Translations under genes and position numbers: made by a program
Assembly: GCA_023055355.1 (NCBI GenBank)
Contig: JALJCS010000028.1
Coordinates: 4,712,418 to 4,776,417, forward strand
DNA length: 64,000 bases
From: Agelaius tricolor
Taxonomy: Eukaryota; Chordata; Aves; Passeriformes; Icteridae
Direction of reading: 5' to 3'
In this document: positions 1 through 13,600 of the stretch, in pieces
Layout: the number at the start of each line of letters is the position of its first letter
How positions within the stretch are numbered: the stretch's first letter is position 1
Notes under the pieces: model-generated
The model's input: the letters and a program-made list of their open reading frames with translations, nothing else
What the model was told of the DNA's origin: nothing
The model's database searches: none

Positions 1-880
1 AATCTGTGACCTGGCAGGGCCAGCTGCGGGCTGCCAGGGCCACCTGTGGGCACTATGGGCCAGCTGCGGGCATCCTAAGCTTTCTGTGGGCTGCCAGGGC
101 CACCTGTGGGTACCCTGGGCGAGCTGCGGGGCAGCAGGGTCAGCTGTGGGCACTCTGGGCTTGCTGCAGCTACCCGGAGCTTTCTATGGTCACCCTGGGC
201 CACCTGCAGCCACCCTGGGCCATCTGTGGGCCAGCAGGGCCAGCTGCCGGCACCTTGGCATTGCTGCAGGCACCATGGGCCAGCTGAGGACCAGCAGGGT
301 CAGCTGCGGGCACCTTGGCATTGCTGCAGGCACCATGGGCCAGCTGAGGACCAGCAGGGTCTGCTGCATGCACCCTGGGATTGCTGCAGCCAGCAGGGCC
401 AGCTGCGGGCACCCTGGGCCACTTGTGGGCACCCTGGGCCAGCTGGAGCCACCCTGAGCTTGCTACAGGCACCCTGGGCCGCCTGTGGGCACCCTGGGCA
501 TGCTGCGGCCACCCTGGGGCCAGCTGTGGGCACCCTGGGTTACCTGTGGGCACCCTGGGCATGCTGCGGCCACCCTGGGGCCAGCTGTGGGCACCCTGGG
601 TTACCTGTGGACCCTGGGCATGCTGTGACCACCCTGGCTTTGCTGCAGGCACGCTGGGCATCCTGCAGGTGCCAAAGTCAAATAGCTTTAAATACTACAC
701 CCTGGGCCAGCTGCGGGCATGGGGGGCAAACTGAGGGCACACTGGGCTTGCTGTGGGTGTGCTGGGCTCATGCCATGCTGGGCTTGCTCCATGCCATGCT
801 GGGCTTGCTCCATGTTGCCCTGGGCTCTCATGCATGCCAGGCTGGGCTCTGTGCAGGAACCAAAGTGCTCTGCACCAGGT
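1..880. repeat. GC-rich minisatellite, 20-bp unit with 60-bp higher-order copies
   Basis: The unit is close to CAGCTGTGGGCACCCTGGGC and runs almost in step for over 600 bases. It is cut by the window start, so its real length is unknown. Higher-order copies are visible: 251-310 and 311-370 are nearly identical 60-mers, and a roughly 61-bp block at about 508-568 is repeated directly after it. The right end (about 765-830) changes to a 21-bp unit with GCCATGCTGGGCTTGCTC. A 27-nt AT-rich piece (674-700) interrupts the array. The long reading frames on both strands here come from the repeat period lacking stops and are not genes. Confidence 0.95.
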
Positions 881-3744
881 GAGGCAGCCCCTGCCTCCTC
901 CCTCACCTTCATGCACCACAAAGGTGCCCAGGTCTGACCTGAGCCCAGGGAAAAGCAGGTCCAGGAAGGCTGAGTTCAAGGGAACCATCTCTGGGATTGC
1001 TGCTTGCCCAAGATCTGCTGGTGTGTGCAGGGCAAAGCTCCTTGCAGCCCTAGATTACCAGCTGAACCCAGCCTAAGCTGATAATCACCAATATCTAGTA
1101 CCACTGACCAGTATTTTTCTGGATAATGTGATGCCTCATGGATTTTCCATGCTGGAAGATGTTTGCACTGCTGAAAACTGGAGATTCAGCAATGACAAAG
1201 GCAGGCTCTGAATGACAGTGGGAGACTCACCCTTTAAAAAAGGGTGGTTTCTTCCAAGACTTTTTTGTCTGGTGATAAGGGCATACCTGGAAGGTCTCCA
1301 TAGCACTTCAAATTCTGAATAGAGGGAAAAGGGCAGAGTGTATTACAGCAGGTCCCCAGGTCCCTGGCTGTTTGCACTGTCAAGCATTAGACAGGTAAAT
1401 TATGATTTTGGTTGTACACATGAAGCTTTTCTGAGAAGGCTGTAACTGCACATTCATTTCAGAATTAACCTGAAATGCAAAGCTTTAAGGATATCAGAAG
1501 ATCTCAAGGATATCAAACCTCACAGTGTTGTCTTCACAGCTGGGCTGGAAAGAAATTTGGGGTTTAATCTGCAGGTATCACTAGGGTTCATCAAAATGAG
1601 TCCAGTGCACAAGTTCACTCGGGTCTGGAGCCAGATGAACTATCCTGGGAAGCCATCTAGAGGTAAACACTGGAATTAAGGGAAAACTCCACTCCAAAAC
1701 ATTCCCAAGCTTCTTCACTTCTCTAGTTCCTAAAACACCACCTCAATGGGCATTTGAATCTAAGCATCTGTGAGAGAGAGGGGTGAGTTTGGATGCAGAA
1801 TCCCTTTAAAAATGAACTCACTTTTCTTCTTTGGAATCAAACGGGTATTTTTGAAAGCAGGCAATCAAAGTGGCCATGTGGGAACAGTGTTTTCAGGGGT
1901 TTTTTGTTGGCAAAAAGAAGGGCAGCCAAGTTTCTGGTGCCCCCCACATTCAACAGCTCTATCACACATAGATTTTTTGATTAAAAATATGAAAAATACC
2001 TAAATCCTTGAATTTCAGCTCTGTTAAAAGTTCCACAAAAGTTTTAAGGGAAGGAAAAAAAAAAAGAAAATTGAGAAGAGAAACTTGCACAATTTTTTAC
2101 CTTTAACTGGCAGGTTACCTCATATGAAATAAGCCATATGACTGTCACTGCATAATCAGAGTGTCAGGAGGGGGTTTTGAGGAGAAGATGAAGCATCCCA
2201 ACTGGAAACTGTCTGTACATTCTGTCAGAATCAGTGAGTGTTCCTAACTCAGCTGCATCTGAAACAGCCAGAGAATTTCCATGGCCTGTTGGCAGCACTG
2301 AGCACCTTGGTGTGTTTTTACAGTAATACCTCCAGAAATGCAGCTCGGGGAGGCACCTGGCATTACAATTTTCCTCTCAGTCCAACAGCTCTGGAGGGGA
2401 GAGAGAAATTACCCAGAGAAGCCAGTGTGTGGCTGAGACAGGCATGACTCAGTGTCTGGACTGGGAACAAATATAACAACTTTCTGCTCCGGAAATAAGG
2501 AGCAGTGTTGAAAATGAAAGGATATGAACTGCAGCGAAGTATATTTGGTTTTTTTGATTCCTGAGTTCAGTCTCTTAGTGCTTAAAGCACCACAGACACA
2601 TTTAAAATAGAAAACTCAATATTGCAGAGTTAACTTGTTTAGATTGAAAATTAATTATTAATGTAAAACATTTGCAGGTCCTTTAAAGCCAGAGGGAATG
2701 GAATAATCTTGTGTTTATTTCATGTCTATTTTATGTCTATTTCCAGCTTGAATAATAACCTAAATATGTGTTTGAAGAGATTTTTTTTATTTATTATGAT
2801 TTTGACCTATGTATAAAGTTGCTACCAAATATGGCTTGGGAGTTAGAAAATGGTTCTAGATATATAACATTTTCCTGACCTGTGCTTCAAATGTCATTGA
2901 AGTATGAACTATTTTCCTTCTTCACTACTTTAGTTTTATCTTGAAGCAATGAAAACTAGTAGATGCTACATTGTAGAAACCTACAAAAACAAGAAGCAAA
3001 AGCAGATTTATAGTAAAACTGAAGTTAGTGCATCTTGCATGTAGGAAATAAAAACTATGTGCAAGTTATTTTAAAATTCTCATAATTCAACCAAAAAGTC
3101 AAATAGCTTTAAATACTACACATACTATACGTGAGAGCATTACAACTTTAGAGGTATTGTCCCTTTTAATTGCAGTTCTACTCTGACAAGGAAAAAAATA
3201 GGAATATTCTGGAATTTCCTCTGATTTTTGTACAGCAACCACTGCACTCTTTCTTGGCAAGAGGTCTTTTTCCAAACTGTCACCTTTACAAAAGCAACAT
3301 GAACTTTTATTCACTAAGTCCATCTCTGTTAGTGAGACTCCCTAAAGTGCATTTCCATGTGGGGCTGATTGTCCAAGGTGTTTTCAGTACTGCTGGTACA
3401 AACAGACACTCAGCACACACCTTGGTGAGGGTAACAAGGATCTGTCCCATCACAGCTTTCCCTTTAATTATCAGCCCTAAGTTGTTCCAAAGTGAATCCC
3501 ATCCATGTTTCCACTCAGAAGTCCTAAACCAGTGCCCTGAAACATTCCATAGGCAGGCCTGTTAGTTCTGTGAAACTGCATCATCTTCAGAATTAATTTT
3601 GCATTTTCAGCAGTTGTTTCCTACACAGACACTCACAACAAAGTATAAACTGAACAAACAACCAACACAACAACTTTTTTAAGCCCTTTTCATGGCACTT
3701 TTACTATGTTTATTCCAATTTACGAGAGCAAGAAGGTGGTCAGG
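881..3744. other. Non-coding AT-rich stretch
   Basis: I see no exon, RNA gene or recognisable transposon here. All reading frames are short and lack family motifs. The only notable item is 3095-3121, which is identical to the piece embedded in the minisatellite at 674-700. Confidence 0.6.
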
Positions 3745-3846
3745 CTTACAATGGGATTCTTTGGGTGGTCCTGTGCAGGGCCAGGAGTTGAACTTTGATG
3801 ATCCTTATGGATGTGTTCCAACTTGGGATATTCTGTGATTCTCTGT
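3745..3846 (+). mobile_element. CR1 LINE 3'-end fragment
   Basis: The stretch reads like the bird CR1 3' terminus: GGGTGGTCCTGTGCAGGGCC, then GATGATCCTTATGGATG, then TCCAACTTGGGATATTCTGTGATTCT. Orientation is set by the terminal ATTCTGTGATTCT. It is truncated at the 5' side and has no coding capacity. The family assignment is from memory of CR1 consensus features. Confidence 0.8.
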
Positions 3847-6120
3847 AACGTATTTCAGTGGAAACTCAAGCCAGTTTTGGCTTCCATTTGTTGGTTTAGA
3901 TTTCTGGGTTTGTACTTGTGTAGCTTTTGGAGTGTACTTAGTGTACATTTACTCATGTTCTCAATAAGAGTCATAGAAACCAATTTTTTCTGACTTGTGG
4001 TGGCTTGAAGGAAAAACCAGCAGTGAAAAGCACATTTACCTCCAAAACAAGTTGATACAGTCTCTACACACATCACTTACATGACAAAGCTCCATTTTTG
4101 CAGAATGATGTGACCTGGATCTGTGAAGAGGCTCAGGCAGTGTCTGAATGTCACAGTTCATGTTACACCTGTATTTATGGGCAGAACTGTGTTCATAGAG
4201 CCTTTGCAGCCAAGTTTCTACAGCCTTGCAGGGCTGTTTGTACAAATGAGGCTGCTAAATGGCAGGAACTTTAGAAAGGAAAATGAGCTGGAAATTAAAA
4301 CTCTGCTTGAGGCACATGTGAAAGCCAAATGGGGTAAAAATTCTGTGTTTTCAACTTCAAAAGCCCCACTCAGATATATGCAGTACAAACCGGGGAGCAC
4401 AGAGCAGCAGTTCCACAATAGAAAGGCTGTGTGACTAAGGAGTCAAGTAATTCCATTTTTTTTTACATCAGTGCAGGATTTTTAATCATAGACAATCTAT
4501 CATGATCACAGAATAAAACCTAAACCTCCCTTAAAAAAGGAAAACCTTTTGCCAAGCTGATCTGGTTTTTGTTAGAGGAAGTACTGCTGTCAGATTTGGA
4601 TAAATCAAGAGCTAAATTTTTGTGCTTCTTGATTTCATTCTTCCCTCGTGCTCACATTTTCCATTTGAAATGTGTCCCAGTGGTTCTGTGATTTCACACT
4701 GTCCTTCTATATGCTATTAAGAGTCTGATACTATTGCCTTCTAAGTTCTGCCATGGACTAAGCTCAAAGGAACTGGGTTTCTGGTTAACATCCAGCCTGA
4801 CAGCAAAGACTGCATCAAGCCTTTTACAAAAAGCTGAATTTTGATGTCTTAGGGCTTTCCCAGGGTCTTACAACAAAGCAGTGTCATGAGTAAAGATATA
4901 AAAATGTCTCGCCAGTAATTCTAAATTCTAGGTAGCATCCCTTTCTAGATTCAAGTGTAAAAATAATTGTCTTTATGAGCAGAAGTTCACACAGTGCTCT
5001 AGGGGCTCTCTAGAATTCAAAGGGATGCAGTCTCACCTATGTGGTGCTTGTTCCACCTGCTGAGTTGTTTTCATACATGTTAGAATTTGTCATTTATTGT
5101 AACTTGGCTTGGTTTTCCTCACCTGTCTGTGATTTGAAGCCAGATCTCTCAACATCTTAGGCTGTTTCAAGAGAGAACAATGCAAAAATACCCCATGTAA
5201 ACAGGAAGGGAGTTTGTTTGGAAAGGTAAGATCATGTTTGTTAACCTGATTGACTCACCTTACCTTCTCTTTGGTGCCTTTACTGACTTTTAGGCCAGTG
5301 AATATTTACCCATTCCTTCTGACCAGCTCCTCAGTCCTGACAAAACTCCTAGACATACAAGGAACTGGGGAAACAGAAGAATTATGTCTTTAAGGCTCTT
5401 AAAATTAGAGAAGAGTCCTGAAATCCTACTAAACCAACATGATGTCAATTTTGACACAAACTGAACAGCAAGCTAATGCCTGTAACAAGTCTGCACTGGA
5501 AACTTGTAAACTAGCTTAGAAAGGAAATCTTGGGATAAAATATTCCCTGAATTCCTTCTAACAATGTCTTTTTAAAAGAATTCCTTACATGCAGCTGTAA
5601 CTTCTTTTCAGAGGGAGAGGTTCACTAATACACAGTGAGGTGAAATAATTCAGGGCCTCTGACTGTCTGAAGTTTCTTCAAACTGGACAGTTTTACAAAG
5701 GATATCAAAAAGAAGAGGAATGTTAGGAAGAGAATGGTGCTGTCAAAGGCAAACAGTTTTGACTGGGAGGCTGGGATAGGTCAGGTGTATGAACTGATGT
5801 GGGGAAATAAGATCACACTAAAATCAATAAAGCCCAACCCAGCTATTCCTCACAGAATATAAAAGTAGCGTTAATTTTTGCTTTAGTTTATGTTCTTTTG
5901 TTTCTTAAAAACCACTCAAGTTAGTGTACCCCCACAGGTCTGGATGGAGTGGGGCTGGGAGGGGCTCAGCAATGGAAGAGATCATTTATTCCCCAGCTCA
6001 GTCAGTTCATTTGCAGCAGAATTGGAAAGATGACTGGGATGACAAGGTGCAGGTCTGCCAAGTTAAGCTGAATTCCATGGGATTACTTAAATGGATTTCA
6101 TGATCTTCTTATCCTTAACA
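3847..6120. other. Non-coding stretch
   Basis: No supported feature. The open frame at 4123-4434 shows no domain, no splice context and ordinary non-coding composition. Confidence 0.55.
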
Positions 6121-6122
6121 CC

Positions 6123-6160
<38 letters not shown>

Positions 6161-6212
6161 GTCTATCTATCTATCTATCTGTCTATCTATCTATGTACCT
6201 ATTTATCTATAT
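6123..6212. repeat. (TATC)n microsatellite
   Basis: About 20 tandem TATC units with scattered TGTC interruptions and a degenerate right end. Confidence 0.97.
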
Positions 6213-7514
6213 TTCTTAATTTTAAACTACATAATTCAATCATCTATACTAGCTGACCTCCACTGAAGTTAAGGATTAGACCTTTTATCTTAAGAATCCA
6301 GTCTGGTCACTCAGCATCCTGTATTTTATCTCTTATGACTCACTTGTTTACTCATTCCACACAGCTAAATTTTTTTAACCCACTGACTAGTTCACATTGA
6401 AGTTTTTTGCTCTTTGCTGTAACACATATTTTGTATAAATGGGATTTTTTTTTGTCTGCTTTTTTAAAGTGTGCAAGAAAACCTAGAAAGGACCCACCTT
6501 TTTCAGTGAAGATGTCTCTGAGGGAATCCACTACAGGTTGGTTAGCCAAATGCAGAATCCTGTGGCTCATAAAAAGGAGTGCTTCTCTCAATGGCCATGA
6601 TTACAAGCTTTTATAAGGGTTTTTAAATGAAGTGTTGGGGAGATTAGTGGGGATAAAGAAATATTTCAGTGTTCAGAGAATAAGCACAGGTTGTATTGCT
6701 CATGTCAAGCTGAGCTAATGCTTGTTTGCTTTTTAATGTTACCCAAACAAGTTTTGTCCAGACACATGGTGGACAGAAATACACAAAGTTACACTTGGTG
6801 ACTCCTTCCTGCACTGTCATCACCTCCTTTGGTTGGATACCATATGCTCTGATCACACCTGAATTACAACCAGGGATAACACAGAGTCATCTTGGAAAAC
6901 ACAGCAAAATATGGAGTTGTAAAGAGATCAAAACCTTTCCTTTAGAAAGAATCAGCACAGAGGGTTAGGGCCAAAATTCTCCAAGTCAAGGAGAAGTTTC
7001 CCTGTGCTAGCACAGCACCATTGGTGAGCCCAGAGCCTCTTGCTGCACACTCAGGCTGGCAAATAACTGAGAGCTCCATGTGGATCTCCAAAAGCAAAAT
7101 TCCTTGAGACTGAGTTCAGGATGCCTGTTCTAACTGTTCTGGCCAGCTCTCTGCCTCAGCCAGTGAGCAGGGGAAAAGAGCAGCACTAAGCAAAAAGCCT
7201 TGGAATCATCCTTCAGACCTTCCAAGAGCAGAACTTCTACAATTCCTGACCATGGAGACTGGAGTCCAGCATGGCCACTCTTCCACAGGCTGTGAGACAC
7301 TCACTGGTGCACTTGCAAAACATCCCAGAGAGCTTTTCAGGCACATAAAGCAGATAAAAAATAAAGCCATTTATACAAAAGAAAGGTTCTTCCTGGAAGT
7401 GACTGTGCTCTGTGTGAGCTTGAATCATGCCAAGTGCACTTGTCACAGCCGGATGTTTGCAGGCTTCCAGCCCCTGCCAGCCCTGCCTAAAGGAGCAGGG
7501 CAGGGGGAATTAGG
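6213..7514. other. Non-coding stretch upstream of gene 1
   Basis: No exon or repeat family is recognisable. The frame at 7252-7536 on the plus strand overlaps the gene 1 promoter and is not supported as coding. Confidence 0.5.
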
Positions 7515-7515
7515 T

Positions 7516-7534
7516 ATGCAAATGATATGCAAAT
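7516..7534 (+). promoter_or_regulatory. Tandem octamer (POU-type) motifs upstream of gene 1
   Basis: Two perfect ATGCAAAT octamers (7516-7523 and 7527-7534) lie 11 bp apart, about 30-47 bp before the TATA box. Octamers are bound by POU factors. Any role here is inferred from position and spacing. Confidence 0.5.
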
Positions 7535-7562
7535 GACTTTCCTATGGAATCGGTCTGGAGGA

Positions 7563-7570
7563 TATAAATA
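7563..7570 (+). promoter_or_regulatory. TATA box of gene 1
   Basis: TATAAATA lies 49 nt before the ATG. Transcription would start near 7593-7598, giving a 5' UTR of about 20-25 nt. Confidence 0.6.
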
Positions 7571-7618
7571 CTGACAGAATCATATCAACCAGTGTCTAAT
7601 TATTCCCACCAAAGAACA

Positions 7619-10600
7619 ATGGAATCCTATTATATTCTGGTTTTAATAGCAGGAATTTTAGTTGCTTTTGTATTGCTGGTTTTAATTGCAACTGATCATT
7701 TCTTCAAGGAGGAAATTCCTTCTGGTATTGACCAGCCAGCAAAGCTCCGCCTTTACCTCTGTGTGTACACTCTGATGGAAATTCTGGTGAGTTTATCATG
7801 CTCTGGGACACTGGGATTTTCAGAAAAGGAAAGACCTGAGTATGAATCTAAATACTGCAACTACATGTCATGGGAAGCACACAGTAACACAGGTTTAAAG
7901 GCCAAAGGTTGATTTGCTTTCTGTTACCATATATAAAGCAGCCAGGATGAGGTGAGTTCTTTCAATACTGAGATATCCATTCTTATGCTGCAATTGTGTA
8001 TTTCCATAATGAAATGACTGGTCCTGTGGATGACAGGAGGGCTGTTCATAATTTACATGAAGAATAATAACCCAAATTGCTATGTGTAAATGCACTCTGA
8101 TATCTGTAAGGCAATTTCCTACATTCTGAGCTATTTGCAGTAATTTTCTTACCCTTGTTTTTGTTCTCATTCTGCAGTGACTGAATTACAGAATACTAGT
8201 TAAATACCATAGAATCAGGTAGGTTGGAAGACACCTCCAGAAGTCATCTAATTGAACCTCCTGCCAAAGCAGGTTTAGGCCTGTTATCAGCCATTATCTA
8301 AGTACCTGCAAGCCAGACTCACTGTGCTGTGGGCTTTGCCATCACAGAAAGAAACAGCTTTCACCCAAAAAGCTTTCAAAGTAGGCAACAGGAGAATGTA
8401 GGAGCAGCCTAAGCCCTGTCATGTCCGGCACATAACATGTCAAAAGAAAGCCTGCAGGAAAATCAGAGTGGTTTCTTTGATGTTTGTATGAAGCTCACCT
8501 CAATTCTCTAATCCCCAGTTTTACAGAAAGAACACAGGAACTTGGCCCCACATCCTGAGAGGTGATTTGGGCCATTACAATCTATTAAAGACTGAAGTGG
8601 GTTGCTTGAACTTACACAGCAACATCCACCAAATCCAGTGGTTGTCCCTGATTCTCCAGTGGTACTTTCTGCCTTGTCTGCCATGAAAGAAGAGGCTGCT
8701 GTCCTTGCATATCTCATCCTGCTCTTTGTGTTATGTTATATATAAACTTAATACAATAATATGACAGTAATACTATAACAGGACAATGTTATTAAATTCT
8801 CTAATTAGTGGGTGAAAAGATTCTTTCAGGTGATATTTTTAACTCCTTATACAGCTTTTAAGTGTCTGTTATACTATAAGTGCATTTGCTCTCTTCACTG
8901 ATAATACATTCCCTAACTTCAACATCCTTTTTCTGAATAGGTTTTAAGATGCATTTCATCACTTGCATTGAATCAATCCACTCACCTATTTTTCTTTCAA
9001 AAGCCTTTAGGCATCTACTGGTACTTTGGGTGCATTCCTGGTTTATGTTTTTGCTCAGAGGAGCAGCCCACACAGAAAGGACTTCACAGGTTTCTGTTTA
9101 AGTGCATAATGCTTTGTGCATGACAGGTGTGCAATTAACTTCTCCTGCCCATCCTGATCAGTGCTGCTCTTCCTGTGCCATGGAGCTGTGCCTGTGCTGT
9201 ATGCTCCTGTAAAATCCTCTTTTTCCACAATACAAGACAGGCTTTTCCTCTCTTCTTCCACCCTACTTGCAATGTCCTAGAAAAGCTGCAGCACCAGATA
9301 AGGGGGTACCCTCAACCAGAAGGTACATAAATGATGCTCCTGCCTCATCTGTCTACATCCCCTGCCATGAAGAGATCAATGACTATGTGAAGTGGAAGAG
9401 ATGAGAGGAAGCCTCCTGGCTTTTGTTTTAAACTCCTCAGACAGATCTCTGTTCAAACTGTGCATATTGCCCTGTGATATGAAGCTTTGGTGGTAATTAC
9501 TGTGGTTGGAAAAGCACACTTCAGAGTGACTGACAGAAAGACTGTCTGATGCAGTCCTAAAGTCCAGGAAGCTCAAATTGAGTGGGTTTTGCTGCTTTTG
9601 GTATGTGATTTTGTAATTATCTTAAAGTACAAATCTGGTCCCCATATATCTTCCTCATAAAAAAACAGTTTGTGTCAGAATTTAGGTGTTCCAGCAAATA
9701 GTTTTTCAAAGGCCATGTTTCACAAGAAAAGCTGATGAGCTCTTTTTCATACACATATTAACATTTTAGGACCTGGTTTATGTAATACATTTCACCTGCT
9801 AACACTGATCACATCTGTCTAGAAATAGTCAAACCTTTTAGGTTTTGAATGCATTCCTATAGGTTCTGAAGTGTTCCTAATTCTTGATTAAGAAGTTTCT
9901 TGACGGAGTACATTCCAAATTCCCCCTTCTCCTTCATGACAGTGTTTCCCCTGAATCTGGAGATCCCTCTGTGATGTCAGGAACTCCTAAGACAAGGCAA
10001 GGAAAGAGGACATGTAGGTAGGATGCTCTGATAACAAGTTTATAATGTATATTACTGGCATCTGAAAGCTCTAAAAAACCTCAAGGATGTTAGAAAATTC
10101 AAATGAGATTAAATGGCAATTCTGCCAACTTCAAACATTCCAAAACCATAACTCTGACAGAAGGACTGACTTAAGAGTGATGAGAGTTTTGAAAATTGCT
10201 GTTTGGAGAAGATTAGATGGTTTCTGCCACCATTGCACTGGGTCTTACAGTAGCTTTCCCCTTTCCATGATACTTTAAAATACTTTTTCAAATGCAAGGC
10301 AAGAACTGTGGCCAGCCATTTGTCTCTTCAGCTACCCTAAGCACTCCTGGCATTGGTGGTAGAGTGTTATGAAAAAACTCCAGACAATCTCTGGGTCTTT
10401 TTAACTGATGTTCTCCCTCTTCCATGCCTCATGGTGATTTCTTTTATTACTCCACACCCAATTTGTTTATTGCAGACTGGTTTAGATTATTAGGAAGAAA
10501 ACATCTGTCATACACAGGTTGAAAAATACAATTTACACAAGCAGAGCTGGTCTTCAGTTTATAAGGAATTGATACAGACACTTCTGTGGCTTAGAAAAGA

Positions 10601-13600
10601 ACAATACAAATTGCAAATGGGTTGTGATGACTATCATTATTACAGAAAAATGAATTGCAGTAGTCCAGAAGGGCATTTAAGTCACTATGTAATAGGAAAG
10701 GGAATGTTGTTCTAGCAGGAAATAGATCCATTACAACATGTGGTCAAAGGAGAATTTCAGTGTGATCTTTAGACTTTCTTAATTATCAGCAGTTGACTGG
10801 CCTTAGATAAGGCCATTTAACAAACCTTCCTTGTCTTCAGAATGTTTGGGTTTTTTGCTGATTAGATATAAAAACTGACTGCAAGGTCATTTATGAATAG
10901 CTGTGAGATCTTGAAAGAGGCAGTGGTTTCACTAATGGAGGAGATGAGGGTTAGAACCATTTTCATCAATTCCTCCCTTGGGCCAGCAGCCCCTCAGTAA
11001 TAATGATCCCAGACACAATGGTGCTCTTGCAGCTTGTTCTCTCTGACCCCATGGAGGGAATTCTGTTCTCACTGAACCCATGGAGGGAATTCTGTTCTCT
11101 CTGACCCCATGGAGGGAATTCTCTTCTCTCTGACCCCATGGAGGGAGGTGACCCAACACTGTTAAATCAGCCAGTCTTGCTCACAGACTGGCCTGTGGTT
11201 TTTCCCCCAATATGATAATCCTGTCATGAGAGGGACATTTTCATCTCACCTAACCTTAAATATTTTAACTGAGCCACCTGAAGGACAGTTTATCATGGAG
11301 ATGAACAGACACCTCCAGAGGATGATTTAACACACCCAGAATTGGAACCATCCCCAAGAAATGCCTCCTTTATTCTCTCATTAGGAAAGGAGCCTCAGGC
11401 CTCCCAGCTTCCACACCTGAGCAAATGCCTGTTCTTACTTGTGGTAAATCCAGATCACAGGAACTAGAGGGTATTTATATGATACATTTAATGGAACAAG
11501 TATTACAACATTCCTCCCACAATAACGAAGATGTAAATTTTCATCCTCTTAACCAAAATCCCAAAGACAGTTATTTGTGGGAATTCTAAAAACTAGAAAA
11601 TAACCAACCCAATTATGCCAAAGACAGTGTAGGAAAAAGGAGCTTGTGGCCTTTACAAAGTGGGAAGACTTGTATTCCCTTTAGTAATGTCTCATTTTTC
11701 CTGTTTTATCTATCTAGGCAAAGAATTTAAACCACTTGGGTATCATCAAGGAGCACACACTTATCAGGCTGATCACAGAGGGACTCCCAGCATGGCAGGA
11801 TTCCCAGCTCTTCATTAAAGATCTGCATTTTGATGGGGTACCCATGAGGATTTACCTCCCAAGAGAACCATCTGCCAGCAAACGGAGAGGAGTCGTCTTC
11901 ATCCATGGAGGATGTGGCATTTTTGGAAGCATCAGTAAGGAACTGAAAGAGAAATGTGACTATTTAGCTTTTTTAACTGCCTGTTTTTAAAAACTCCTGA
12001 CCCTAAGAAGTGACTGAAGCTTAGTTTGAGAGACTGGAGATAGAAAGCACTTAGTGCTTATTTTAAATTGTTTAGACTCTCTAATCTGCACGTATTTAAT
12101 ATTTAAATTATTTTTAATGGGATATAGCACTCTTTATCATAGAACCATTGGGATCATAAAATGACTTGGGTGGAAGTGACCTTCACTATAATCTTTTTCC
12201 ACCTCCTGCCATGGGCAGGGACATCTTTCACTATCCCAGGTTGCTCCAAGCCCTGTCCAACCTGGCCTTGGACACTTTCAGGGGTGGGACAGCCACATCT
12301 TCTCCAGGCAACCTGTGCCAGGGCCTCCCCACCCTCATAATAAAAATGTGTTCCTTACATGGAAACAAAGTCTATCCTTTCTCAGTTTAAACCTGCCCAT
12401 TTTCTAATAGTAAAAATCATAATAATTCCTTATTTTCCACACAAATCAATGATCTGTCTAAATGTATGAATTCTACAGCAAGTCCTGATGACCAAAAGTC
12501 TAGATTATTTTTATCTTAAAGAAAATCTGGGTACTCACAAATAAGCAAGGGGCTGACAAGATATTGTGGTAATATGTCATAAAAATATAAGAGACAATAT
12601 TGACTGAAGTTATCTAAGATGTTAATTACATCAACAACATTTCTGCTTCAGGAAGTTATGAAAGAATTTGCCGGTACATAGCCAGAAAATCTGATTCAGT
12701 GGTTGTGTCTGTTGGGTAAGTGAAATTCAAACAGTGCTAATCCCATTAGAGAACTCTGCTGTTTTCCCCCTGCCTCCCACACACCCCTCAACTTACATTT
12801 CTTTGAATATAAGATAAGAAACTGAGCTCTAGTGCTGGCTTCCCCACACTGCTGTTATGTGGGAGCAAGCACATGGCGTGGAATGGGAATGGAAATACCT
12901 GAGCCAGGGTTAGAGTTACAGGTTTGGTCATTGTATATCACCATCATCACAGAAATCATTACCTTTGTTTGATAATAAGAAATTATAAGCCAAATATCAA
13001 ATTTTAGTATTTTTATGTATATTTAATATATTAAAATATAATACATATTTTAATATTTAATATTTTTATTTCAAATCATCTGGGATTATTTTAAAGAGTA
13101 AATAATGAGTTTAAAAATCAGTATTTTTTTAAACCAGCATGGACTACTGTTTCTTATAAAGATGTTTTGATTGTGGTAAATACATGATGGTATAAACAAA
13201 CCTTAATTTCCAACAAAATTTTCTATGAAAAAGTTTACTATAAAGGGATTTTATTAAATTGGGATGAATTGGTTTTGAGAAGGAAAGGGAGGAAAAGTTG
13301 TTCTGGTTTGCTTCAGCATGTAAAAACTTTAATCTAGATATAATTAATGCTGTAATTAAGATTGGTTTGGGGGAGTTTTTGCTTGGGGTGTATTTCAGAT
13401 GAGACACTCAGCATGTGTAACACCAGCTGCTTTTTCTACCTCTCAGGTACCATTTAGCACCTGAGTACAGGTATCCAGCCCAGACTCTGGAATGTCTCAG
13501 TGCCACCGTGCACTTCCTGAAGACTGCAGACACCTACGGGGTGGACCCTGCTCGGATCATTGTTTGTGGGGACAGTGTAGGGGGCACATTTGCTACCAGT

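Noticed and set aside
1..880. Regularly spaced short repeats that could suggest a CRISPR array
   Set aside because: The units are directly adjacent with no unique spacers, and the context is a vertebrate genome; this is a minisatellite.
106..882. Long plus-strand reading frame (258 aa), with long minus-strand frames opposite
   Set aside because: They are produced by the stop-free 20-bp repeat. The protein is a monotonous repeat on several frames at once, with no domain.
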